In this document: in pieces, positions 1 through 11,700 of the stretch
Layout: every line of letters begins with the position of its first letter
Numbering within the stretch: position 1 is the stretch's first letter
Assembly (NCBI GenBank): GCA_030562195.1
Contig: CM060202.1
Coordinates: 34,090,599-34,154,598 of the forward strand
Direction of reading: 5' to 3'
Source: Nipponacmea schrenckii
Lineage: Eukaryota; Mollusca; Gastropoda; Lottiidae
DNA length: 64,000 nt
Translations under genes and position numbers: made by a program
The notes under the pieces: generated by a model
What the model was told of the DNA's origin: nothing
Seen by the model: the letters and a program-made list of their open reading frames with translations, nothing else
Databases searched by the model: none

Positions 1-2908
1 GGCATGAGTATTTGTAATCACCTAAGGATGAACCCTATTGAATTCAGTTAAGGGGGTTGACAACCTTATCGTTCGAAGTGTATTTCAATCAAGAAACGCA
101 TTTAGTTTATATCCATTCTATTTGACATTAAAAAAAACTCATGTATGAAAAATTTTAGCTCAATCGCTTCAGTAGTTCGTCTGATATCCGTCCGTGAAGA
201 TAATCTATTTATAGAACAAAACGGGGTATTCCTCAATGTAGACGTACAAATTACGTTGTCAGTTGACATTTGTGATTACGTCATCGGCTAAATAAACATT
301 CTCTACGTTTGCCGGTCAGTTATTGTTAATATCGGCCCGCGAAGTAAGAGTTTGTGTATCAGGGGAATCCAGAAGTCACGTGATGTCCCATAAATCATTA
401 CGTCACATGTAAACAAAGAAAATTTTATGATTGGTGGGTAGGGGTGTTTTGACATGTGCTAATCCATTGTTTTAGCACTCCAATTATGTGGATATCGGTG
501 CATATCGATGCCTAAAAGGTGCTTAAAGATTTCTACGGCATGAAAGACAATCTTTTAACAACATGATCGTTAATTACGTAAGGTTTACATGTGTTTGCAA
601 AATGTTGAAAAAAACTGCCATTTTTCCAAAAGCATATCTCGCTAAAAATTTATCCGATTTTTAAAAACTTTGGTTTCAGCTAAAGCTTACGATGTCCTCT
701 ATAACTTTACGTTGGCTTTTTTTTATAAAATGAATAGTTTTTTAAAAATTCAATTTTTCGTAAATGCACTCCCAAAATTTTGATTTCTATCAATATCTTC
801 AGAACAAAACAAAATTTTCCAAAAAGCCAACGTAATTTTGTAGAGATATATGTAGACTTGCGTTGTGCAAAATTTCAACCTTCTATATTAAATAGTCTAG
901 TAGATATGCTAATTTTAAGGGAATAATTGACGTTTTTTTCGTACATCTTCCATACCCTATTTCTCAAAGTTGAAATGTCATAAAGAAATAAATTTTATAT
1001 TTTTGGATAGCTGAAAGTCCCCTCTTTCCATTGATATTTAAATATTTCAGATAGGTGGAAAAGAAGTGGTTAAAATGTGTTTGATAACGGGTTTAACTTT
1101 TTGGCTTATAAACACTCTAGAAGGTACAATTAATACCAATGTTGACAAAACTCACTGAAATTGTTGGATATTGCAAGGGATGAGCCTAATTGAAAATTAT
1201 AAATATCAAAATATATCTATTATGAATTATTGCCCTTGTTCTTTTAAACGCGTTCGATTTCTGTCTCGTAAACACTCTACATGGCACAATTCTTGATGGA
1301 TTTCGATGAAACTTGGTGTGAGAGTGTGTTATAACTCAAGGATGAACCCTATTGAAAATCAGCGAAAGCGAAAAAAAATTTAGTATGAGTTACTGCCCTT
1401 GTTCTTGAAAACACATTCAATTTTAGCTTGTAAACACTCTAGAAAGAACTATTCTTAATGGATTTTGATTAACTTTGGCTTGAGTATTTGTTTTTACCCA
1501 AGGATGAACCCTATTGAAAATCAGATAAATCAAAAATATTTAGTGTCAGTTATTGCGCCGGTTTTCAAAAACGCTTTCAACTTTTGGCTTGTGAACACTC
1601 TAAACATTCCTTTTTGACAAAACTCGCTGAAATTGTTTAATATCAACCAAGGATGAGCCTTATTAAGAATTAAAAATATCAAAATATTAAGGGTGAACCC
1701 TATTGCAAATCGTAAAAATACCGAAAAATATTTAATGAGTTGTTATGAGGTACAATTCTTGACAGTTTTTAATGAAACTAGAGACCCTAGAAAAAAAATG
1801 GGTTGGAAGGTTGAATATTTCATTCCACTTATTGTAACCTTACTGAAAAATAAATGCTGCCAGTGGGCGTATATTACCTTGCCTGGCAAGCTATCTTGAT
1901 GAAACTTGGTGTAAGAGTATGTTATAACTCAAGGATAAATTCTATCGAAAATCAGCGAAATCGAAAAACATTGAGTATGAGTTATTTCCCTTGTTCTTGA
2001 AAACGCGTTCAATTTTAGCTTGTAAACATTCTTGAGAGAACAATTCTTAATGGATTTTAATGAAACTTGGCTTGAGTATTTGTTATCACCCAAGGATGAA
2101 GCCTATTGAAAACCAGTAAAATCAAAAAAAAATTAATATCAGTTATTGCCCTTGTTTTTGAAAACGCGTTCAGTTTTAGCTTGTAAACACTCTACAAAGC
2201 ACAGTTATTGACCGATTTTGACAAAACTTGTTGAAATCGTTTAATATCACCCAAGGATGAACTCTTTTGAAAATAGAAAATATCGAAATATATTTGATAC
2301 AAATTGAGCGATTAAGAAGTAGCTTGGCATGAGTATTTGTAATCACCTAAGGATGAACCCTATTGAAATTCAGTTAAATCGAAAAATATTAATATCAGTA
2401 ATTGCCCTTGTTTTTGAAAACGCGTTCAGTTTTAGCTTGTAAACACTCTAGAAAAAACAATTCTTAATGGATTTTGATAAAACTTGGCTTGAGTATTTGT
2501 TTTTACCCAAGGATGAACCTTGTTGAAAACCAAATAAATAGAAATATATTTAGTGTCAGTTATTGCCCTTGTGTTTGAAAACAGGTTTAACTTTTTGGCT
2601 AATAAACACTAGAAGGTACAATTCATGGCCAATGTTGACAAAACTCACTGAAATTGTTTGATATCGCAAGGGATGAGAAATATCAAAATATATCTTATAT
2701 GAATTATTGCCCTTGTTCTTTTAAACGTGTTTGATGGCACAATTCTTGACCGATTTCGATGAAACTTGGTGTGAGAGTGTGTTATAACTCAAGGATGAAC
2801 CCTATTGAAAATCAGCGAAATCAAAAAATTTTTTAGTATGAGTTACTGCTCTTGTTCTTGAAAACTCGTTCAATTTTAGCTTGTAAACACTCTAGAAAGA
2901 ACAATTTT
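1..2908 (+). repeat. Pearl-like ~160-170 bp core repeats (degenerate tandem array), interrupted by TTAA element
   Basis: Apart from the element inserted at 52-1074, this stretch is made of diverged tandem monomers. Each carries the landmarks AAGGATGAACCCTATTG, AGTTATTGCCCTTG, AACACTCTAGAA and GAAACTTGG. The AAGGATGAACC landmark recurs near 26, 1339, 1500, 2092, 2264, 2349, 2510 and 2793, so the unit is about 160-170 bp. An element end with the small palindrome CTTGCCTGGCAAG lies at about 1857-1895. No gene was seen. The same monomer family, further diverged, fills the RPS4 introns. I infer that these are internal core repeats of pearl-type non-autonomous elements of bivalves. Confidence 0.7.
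52..1074 (-). mobile_element. TTAA-flanked non-autonomous DNA transposon, copy A1 (inner end truncated)
   Basis: The element begins after TTAA (48-51) with GGGGGTTGACAACC. It is the inverted counterpart of the copy at 4240-5117 over nearly its whole length, but it keeps about 190 bp (around 475-660) that the other copy lacks. It stops near 1074, about 45 bp short of the other terminal repeat, and passes into core-repeat sequence. A related empty site lies at about 2326-2390, where the same flank reads TTCAG-TTAA-ATCG without an insert. There is no coding capacity. A TTAA target suggests piggyBac-type mobilisation, but no transposase is present. Confidence 0.5.
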
Positions 2909-3811
2909 TATACGCCCACATGTGGACGTATATTGCGATTGACCCCGTCCGTCCGCCCACAATTGCTTGTGGCCACAATAGAGACGACAGTTTTCATCGG
3001 ATTACAATGAAACTTGGTATGTGTCTCTGTCATCATAAAATCTCGGTTCCTTTCGAAAACCAGCTTTCTGACTTTTACGGTTGGTGAGTTATGCTCTCTT
3101 TTTTAGCGAAAATTTGTCAAATTCAGCTTGTGGGTGCAATACAGGCCACAATTTTTTTCTGATCTTTTCGAATCTTGGTAGGTGTCTGTGTCATCATAAA
3201 ATCCCCGTTCCTTTCGAAAATCAGCTTTCTGACTTTTACGGTTGGTGAGTTACGCCCCCTTTCTTAGTGAGAATTCGTCCAATTCATCTTGTGGGTGTGA
3301 TACAGGCTACAATGTTTATCCAAACATGGACATATATAGCGGTTGACCCTGTCTGTCCGGACGTCTGTCCGTCCGTCCACAATTGCTTGTGGCCACAATA
3401 GAGACCAGTTTTTGAAAATCAGATAAATCGAAAATATTTAGTGTCAGTTATTGCGCCGGTTTTCAAAAACGCTTTCAACTTTTGGCTTGTGAACACTCTA
3501 AACATTCCTTTTTGACAAAACTCGCTGAAATTGTTTAATATCAACCAAGGATGAGCCTTATTAAGAATTAAAAATATCAAAATATTATTAAGGGTGAACC
3601 CTATAGCAAATCATGAAAATACCGAAAAATATTTAATTAGTTGTTATAAGGTTCTATTCCTGACATTTTTTAATGAAACTAGAGACCCTAGAAAAAAGTT
3701 TATGACGGAAGGTTGAATATTTTAGTCCACCAATTGTTACCTTACTGAAATTTTTTTATTCAAAACAATGCTGCTAGGGGGCGTATATTACCTTGCCTGG
3801 CAAGCTATCTT
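2909..3811 (+). mobile_element. Pearl-like element(s): TATACGCCCACA start, TCCG microsatellite, core repeats, GTGGGCGTATATTACC end
   Basis: This element starts with TATACGCCCACATGTGGACG. It contains short TCCG/GTCC microsatellites (about 2949-2962 and 3347-3379) followed by ACAATTGCTTGTGGCCACAA, then core-repeat sequence. It ends near 3770-3811 with a GGGGGCGTATATTACC motif and the CTTGCCTGGCAAG palindrome. The order of outer motif, tetranucleotide microsatellite, ~160 bp core and conserved 3' end is what is known for bivalve pearl elements. No ORF of note was found. Confidence 0.65.
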
Positions 3812-3952
3812 TTTATGTAGAGTGATGACACCATGTAAGTCCACTGATGGATATATACTGTTATTTGTCAAGTTTGAGTGAAATTAAAATTTTATGTTTC
3901 TTCTATTATCCCTTTAATAGCTTTGGTCATCAATAATGAACTTATCACTCTT
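3812..3952. other. Short unassigned AT-rich spacer
   Basis: This lies between two pearl-like elements. Nothing was recognised in it. Confidence 0.4.
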
Positions 3953-5471
3953 TATACGCCCACACATTAATGTCTGTCCGTCTGTTTGTCCACAATTGTT
4001 GTGGACACGATAGAGAGCTGGTTTCTTGATGGATTTTGAAGAAACTTGGTGTGAGTCTGTAATCACCCAATGTTGAAGTCTAAGAAAAATCAGACCAATC
4101 AAAAAATATTTTGTGTGAGTTATTGCCCTTGTTCTTGAATTTGTTTGTGGATACGATGGGAGCTGGTTTCTTGATGGATTTTGATGAAACTTGTGAGTGT
4201 TATAACCCAAGGATGAACCCTATTGAAAATCAGATTAAAGGGGGTTGACAACCCTAAACCTATGTACAAAAAATAGACGATTTCAACCACTTCTTTTCCA
4301 CCTATCTGAAATATTTAAATATCAATGGAAAGAGGGGACTTTCAGCTATCCAAAAATATAAAATTTATTTCTTTATGACATTTCAACTTTAAGAAATAGG
4401 GTATGAAAGATGAACGAAAAAACGTCAATTATTCCCTTAAAATTAGCATATCTACTAGGCTATTTAATATAGAAGGTTGAAATTTTGCACAACGCAAGTC
4501 TACATGTATCTCTACAAAATTACGTTGGCTTTTTGGAAAATTTTGTTTTGTTTTGAAGATATTGATAGAAATCAAAATTTTGCGAGTGCATTTACGAAAA
4601 AGTAAATTTTTAAAAAACTATTCAGTTTATAAAAAAAAGCCAACGTAAAGTTATAGAGGACATCGTAAGCTTTAGCTGAAGCCAAAGTTTGTAAAACAAT
4701 GGATTAGCACATGTCAAAACACCCCTACCCACCAATCATAAAATTTTCTTTGTTTACTTGTGACGTAATGATTTATGGGACATCACGTGACTTCTGGATT
4801 CCCCCGATACACTAACTCTTACTTCGCCGGCCGATATTAACAATAACTGACCGGCAAACGTAGAGAATGTTTATTTAGCCGATGACGTTGTAATCACAAA
4901 TGTCAACTGACAACGTAATTTGTACGTCTACATAGAGGAATACCCCGTTTTGTTCTATAAATAGATTATCTTCACGGACGGATATCAGACGAACTACTGA
5001 AGCGATTGAGCTAAAATTTTTACTAGATGAGTTTCTTTTAATGCCAAATAGAATGGATATAAAGTTAATACGTTTCTTGATTGAAATACACTTCGAACGA
5101 TAAGGTTGTCAACCCCCTTAAATCGAAAAATATTTAATAAGAGTTAGTGCCCTTGTTCTTAAGAACGCGTCTGCCTTTGTTATTGAATTCTTTGATTTCT
5201 GGATGGATTTAAATGAAATTTTGGTGTGAGTTTGTAATCACTCAAGGATGAACCCTGTTAAAAATCAGACCAATTGAAAAATATTTTCTATTAGTTATTG
5301 CCCTTGTTCTTGAATTCTTTGTGGACACAATGGAGAGCTGGTTTCTTGATGGATTTTGAGGAAAATTAGTGTGCGCTTTTGTAATCAGCCAAGGATGTAC
5401 CGGTACCCTATTAGAAATCAGACTAATCGAAAAATATTACAATGAGTGTGGGCGTATTAAGATGGCCATCG
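3953..5471 (+). mobile_element. Pearl-like element interrupted by TTAA element A2
   Basis: The element begins TATACGCCCACAC, followed by a TCCG-type microsatellite (CTGTCCGTCTGTTTGTCC). It has core monomers on both sides of the insertion at 4240-5117 and closes with GTGGGCGTATTAAGATGGCC near 5447-5467. It lies immediately upstream of the first visible RPS4 exon, inside what should be an RPS4 intron. Confidence 0.6.
4240..5117 (+). mobile_element. TTAA-flanked non-autonomous DNA transposon, copy A2
   Basis: The left end is TTAA(A)-GGGGGTTGACAACC (4235-4253) and the right end is GGTTGTCAACCCCC-TTAA (5104-5121). This gives a 14-bp perfect terminal inverted repeat with TTAA on both sides. It is about 878 bp long with no significant ORF. 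It lacks about 190 internal bp present in the inverted copy at 52-1074. A partial third copy lies at about 28220-28430. The right flank continues the interrupted core repeat (ATCGAAAAATATTT), matching the empty site near 2375. Confidence 0.75.
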
Positions 5472-5602
5472 CTATTTTGTAAAATGAAACCGGTGTTGGG
5501 ATGAAATTTTAAATTTCTTAAATGGAAAATCATTGACACTACTTATCTGTGTCAGTAATTGTTTAGAATACATGTCTTGATATGTTTTGAATTTTCATAT
5601 AG

Positions 5603-5783
5603 GCCCCAAGACCAACTCCAGGTCCACACAAGTTGAGAGAGAGTTTACCTATGTGTGTATTGTTACGTAATCGATTGAAGTATGCTCTAAATTATGAAGA
5701 AGTTAAAAAGATTTGTATGCAGAGGCTCATCAAAGTAGATGGTAAAGTTAGAACAGATAAAACCTTTCCTACTGGATTTATGG
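5603..5783 (+). CDS. RPS4: RPS4 exon ([10 protein letters not shown]...GFM), first one visible
   Basis: The acceptor is TTTTCATATAG and the donor is ATGG|GTAAGG. The exon holds 60 codons plus one base and ends after the conserved GFM, with the next residue (D) split across the intron. Translation upstream of the acceptor loses eS4 similarity at once, which fixes the exon start. Confidence 0.95.
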
Positions 5784-8700
5784 GTAAGGAATATTTAATT
5801 CAAGTATTTCAGTATAAGTTATATTTTGGGATAATTGGCAATCAATGTTTTATTCAAGTCGAAAGACTTATTAAATTCAGTAGAGTGTGCATAGATGTGT
5901 TGAATATGAGACATGTTGATAATTCTTTGGAAAATGGCTTGATCGAAGTCACTTCAATTCTTTACGAATTGTGGTGGTCAAAAGTAAGCCAAAATAAAAT
6001 CTTTCAGACGGTCGCTATCCAGTTTTACAATAACTTTATAGCATTACCAAATGTTAGTACATTACTGGACAAAAACTTACTGTTTATAAGATTTACTGTA
6101 ATAAGCAGAGGTAAAGAAGCACAAGATATAAAGATATAGGCTACTAATTCTAACATTCATTAACTCAACATTTCATGTGCTCATACAGCGTTTGCAAGAG
6201 AAATGGACTAAGAATATTTTTATTAAATAAATGCTTAACAAAGGTATGAAAGAGGCTATTGGATTAAGAAGGTATTTGAGATCAAAGGTTGAAAGAAGCC
6301 ATGTTTACTTATTATGTTATATATTCTATAACTCTCGTTAACCTTACTTTTAGATGTAATTGGAATCCAAAAGACTGGAGAAAATTTCCGTATATTGTAT
6401 GATGTAAAAGGAAGATTTGTTGTCCATCGTATCAAACCAGAAGAAGCCAAGGTTAGTTTAAGTTTTATCAAAGCAGCTTTTCAAATAAGTTTATAATACA
6501 AACACTTTTAAAGGGGACAATAGAGGCTCTTTGTGCTACATTACATGGTAAAGATATCTTTATTACTGCACCTAACTAAATAAAATAGAAAGTTATACTC
6601 ATTTAAATGGAAAGAAGAAGCCCTTTACAAATTTGGACGGATTATTTCAGTATAAATTATGTAGTGTCAAGAAACAACAGTTGGGTCAAAAGGCGATTCC
6701 TTATATTGCAACTCATGATGGAAAAACTATAAGATACCCAGATCCAGCAATCAAAGTCCATGATACTGTTATGGTGGATATAGAGACTGGTAAAATAAAG
6801 GATTATATTAAATTTGAAGCTGGTGAGTTAATAATTTATTATTAGATCATTTATGAACCAAAAATTTATTTATTGCACGAAATTTTTCATTTTGGATATT
6901 GCAGTTTAATTTTTGTTTTTTTAATTCTTGAATTAAATTGTTCCAGTTAAACTTCTTGCTAAGGATGTTAGTTTGTTTAGTGTAATAAATCTAGCACTAT
7001 TCCTTAAAATTTGTTTGCTTTGGTAGTTTGATACCTCTTAAATGTAAGCCTGGTTAGTTGGCCAGGTTTGCAGACAATCTTTCACAATCAATTCCAAGGC
7101 TTGATCGAAGTCACTTCAATTCTGTACGAATTGTGGTGGTCAATAGTAAGCCAAAATTAAATCTTGCAGACGGTCGCTATCCAGTTCTACAATAACTTTA
7201 TAGCATTACCAAATGTTAGTACATACCATTAAACTAATGTTACTTGATATCTCACAGAATTTGAATTTGATCAATATTCATATCTTTGCCTTTCTATATG
7301 CCCACATGGAATAGGGGCGTATATTGTCATCCATGTCCATCCGTCTGCGAAATCAGAAAAAATTTTGTGCGAGTTCTTGTTCTTGGCTTGTAAACAGTCT
7401 AAAATTCTTGACAGATTTTTATTATACGCCCACATGGGAATGTGGACATATATTGCCGTCGCCCCTGTCCGTCGGTCCGTCCACATTTGTTGTATCCACG
7501 ATAGAGGCTACAGTTTTTATCCGATCTTAATGAAACTTGGTATACATGTATATATTGATGATATCTCGGTCAAGTTCGAAAATGGAAATTATCGAATGAA
7601 TGGATTTTGAGTTATTGCCCTTGACTTAGTAAAAACACATCAAATTTGGGTTGTATCCACAATAGAGGCTACAGATTTTATCCGATCTTAATGAAACTTG
7701 GTATACATGTATATATTGATGATATCTCGGTCAAGTTCGAAAATGGAAATTTTCGCATGAACGGTTTTTGAGTTATTGCCCTTGACTTAGTAAAAACGCG
7801 TTTAAATTTGGGTTGTATCCACAATAGAGGCTACAGTTTTTATCCGATCTTAATGAAACTTGGTATACATGTATATATTGATGATATCTCGGTCAAGTTC
7901 GAAAATTGAAATTATCGAATGAACGGATTTTGAGTTATTGCCCTTGACTTAGTAAAAACGTGTCAAATTTGGGTTGTATTCACGATAGAAGCTACAGTTT
8001 TTATCCGATCTTAATGAAACTTGGTATACATGTATATATTGATGATATCTCGGCTTTTTTCAAGTTTTTTTGAAAAATTGGGAAAATTATTTTGCAAAAG
8101 GAAAACGGTTTTTTTTAGTTATTGCACTTGAATTAGTAAAAACGCGTCAAATTTGGGTTGTATCCACAATAGAGGCTACAGTTTTTATCCGATCTTAATG
8201 AAACTTGGTATACATGTATATATTGATGATATCTCTGTCAAGTTCAAAAATGGAAATCATTGCATGAACAGATTTTGAGTTATTGCCTTGACTTAGTAAA
8301 AATGCGTCAAATTAGGGTTGTATCCATGATAGAGGCTACAGTTTTTATCCGATCTTAATGAAACTTGGTATACATGTATATATTGATGATATCTCGGTCA
8401 AATTCCAAAATGGAAATTATCGAATGAACAGATTTTGAGTTATTGCCCTTGACTTAGTAAAAACGTGTCAAATTTGGGTTATATCCACGATATAGGCCAC
8501 AGTTTTTATCAGAAATTCAAATTTGACGATTTTTTGATGAATAGTTTATGAGTAATTGCCCTTGACTAAGTAAAATTGCGTAAAAATTCATTTTCTGTAG
8601 ACACTATAGAAGCTACAATTATCTATGGATTTTAATGAAACTTGGTATGAGCATTGGAATTGATAAGAGGGCGGTCAAGTTCGATTTTGCGATAAACAGT

Positions 8701-11700
8701 TTTGGAGTTATTGCCCCTGCCTCTATATTTGTTGTAGACAAATTGGAAGCTACAATTTTCAATGGATTTAAATGAAACTTGGTGTGAGCATTAGAATTGA
8801 TAAGACACAGTCAAGTTCGAATTTGATGATTTTTCGATGAACAGTTTTTTAGTTATTGCCCTTGACTTAGTAAGATTGTGTCAAAATTTTTTTGTGGTTC
8901 AATAGAAGCTACAATTTTCAATGGATTTTGATGAAACTTGCTGTTTTTGAGTTTTTGCCCTTGACTTCAGTATCCATTTAGTGAATGTTTTTGAGTCATT
9001 GCTCTATTTATTTTTCAAATTCAATGCTGCCAGTGGGCGTATGTTACCTTGCCTGGCAAGCTATCTTTAAACTTGATGTGAGTGTTAAGGCTAGACAGTA
9101 CACGAGAATTGGACAAAAAATTTAAAAAAAACAAAAATGACATTTTCATAGTTTCCACTTATTTAATATCTTCTAAATACGATCAATCCATTTTATTTCT
9201 CAAAAAGATTTATTTAGTTACCGAAAATCATGTTTTTATCTTCCTAACAACGACCAGAAAATGATTATTGTATAAAAATAACGCCAAAATAGACGTATTT
9301 TAAATGTCCATAACTTCTCCGACAATGTATTGGAAGCCATGTTGTTGATACCGGTTGAAAGCTGGTGATTGTGGCTATTTCCGTAAAAGGGAGGTAACTC
9401 TGATTATTAATGCTAGCTCCGGAAATCACCGACAGAAGCTGACTACAAAATACACGAGTAATACCATATTTGGAATGACCGAGTTCAATAGAATAAATAA
9501 TTGAGGGCAATGAATATATGAGATAAATTTTGTATTGCGCATGTTTTACGCAGCGCAATCTATTATTGAGCATGCGCACTTGGACAATAATGTAGACACG
9601 ATCGGACTAGTCGCTATTGACATAGGAAAAAATGTCTGATATACGAGTCTATGAATTTTTACGCTTGGGACATTTACCGTATTTTCTTAGTTTTTTTTCG
9701 TAATTTGATTACCAAGAAATCTTCAGAAGGGATTTTGGATATCTATAATAGTTTTGAAAATATGAGCGTTTGAATGTTGAATTTTGGGTCATTTTCTTCC
9801 AACTGTGGTCACAGTCAAAATATTCATTGTATCCAAAAAAGCCTGTGAAGATCTTTTAGTATTGTTATAAGCTTTATTTTGGCTTTTACAGATTTCAATT
9901 ATCTTAATTAGGGTTAGAGATATCGTGGTTTGAAATTTGCAACTTTTTTCGACGTTTCCATGGTTACCAAAGCTAAAAATCAACTCTTAACAACAAAAAC
10001 TTTTTCTCATGTGTTTTTAATACTAATTGAATGATGTAAGCCCTCTAAACACCATATCAAGTGATAAATTAAAAATTTGAATTCTCGTGTACTGTCTAGC
10101 CTTAAAACTCGAGGATGATCCCTATTGAAAATCAGACCAATTGAAATATATTTAGTGTCAGTTATTGCCCTTGTTTTTTAAATCCATTTCTAACTTTTTG
10201 GCTCATAAACACTTTAGAAGGCACAATTCATGAACAATTTTGACAAAACTTCCTGAAATTGTTTGATATCACCCAAGGATGAGCCATTTTGAAAATCAAA
10301 TATAATTAATATTTAATTATTGCCCATGTTCTTTAAAACGAGTTCGATTTTTTGCATGTCTACAAGGCACAATTCTTTACAGATTTTTATGAAACTTGTT
10401 GAAAATCACAAGGTGTAAATATGACTATAGGTTGAATGTTTCATTCTGCTGATTGTTACTGTACTGCTAAGTTTTTATACGCCCACATTATAATGTGGTC
10501 GTATATTGTCGTCACCCCTGTCTCTCTGTCCATCCACAATTGCTTGTGAACGCAATAAGAACCACAGTATTTATCAGATTTGAAAGTTTGAAATTGGTGA
10601 TTTTTTGATGAACAGTATTTGATTTATTGCATTTGACTTAGTCAAAACGCGTCAAAATTGGCTTGTGAACGCGATAGAGAAAACAATTTTCAATCGATTT
10701 AAATGAAACCTGTGATCATTTTTTATATATGAGATCTCGAACAAGTTCGAAATTGATTTTTCAACAAACGGTTTTTGAGTTATTACACTTGTCTTAGTCA
10801 AAACTCATCAAAATTAGCTTGTGACCGCGATAAAGACAACAGTTTTCAATGGATTTGAATGAAATTTGCTGTGATCATTTATATTGATGAGATCTTGGAC
10901 AAATACGAAATAGGCGAATTTTCGATGAATGGTTTTTGAGTTATAGCATTTGACTTAGTTAAAACCCGTCAAAATTGGCTTGTGAATGTGATAGAGATCA
11001 GAATTTTCATTGGATTTGAATGAAATTTTGTGTCATCATTTATATTGATGAGATCTTAAAAAAAGTTTGATAGTGACAATTTTTGGGTGAACATTTTTTG
11101 AGTTATTGCCCATGACTTAGTCAAAGCGTGTCAAAACAGTCTTGTTTGTGAAAACCACAGAGACAACAGTTTTCATCTGATTTCATTGAAATTTGCTGTG
11201 ATCATTGAAGTTGAGATCTTGGTCAAGTAAGAAATTGGCAAGTTTTTGAGTTATTGCACTTGAATTGACAAAACACTGCGAAATTGGTTTGTGTTTGCAA
11301 TAGACAATACAGTTTTTATCTGATTTGAATGAAATTTGATGTGATCATTTTTATTGATGAGTTCTTGAACAAGTTCATTTGAGTTATTGCCCTTGACTTA
11401 GTCCAAACTCCTGAAAATTAGCAGGTAAATACAATAGAGACTAGGTTTATCTGATTTGAATCAAATTTGGTGTGAACGTTTACATTGATGAGAACTTTGA
11501 TTAGACCTAAATAATGTTGGAGTTTCTGCCTGTGTTAAAACAGAAAATATATTTTAAAGTGGGCATATCTTGCTAGGCAATCGCTTGTTGTTCAAGTTAG
11601 CCAGATCTTACATGTTTATACACATACAAAAAAATTAAATTTGATTTCAGGTAATGTCTGTATGTTGACAGGAGGTCATAACTTGGGAAGAGTTGGTACT

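Noticed and set aside
1..5602. Search for the missing RPS4 N-terminal exon (KHWMLDKLTGVF-type)
   Set aside because: No such sequence was found in either the repeats or the spacers, so it is assumed to be upstream of the window.
5633..6139. 168-codon continuous frame starting [11 protein letters not shown]
   Set aside because: It is RPS4 exon read-through past a good donor at 5784 into the intron and the H/ACA-like unit. eS4 similarity ends exactly at the donor.
7271..7610. Several 68-81 codon frames on both strands in pearl-like repeats
   Set aside because: Shadow frames of tandem core monomers with no conserved domain. The frames change between monomers.
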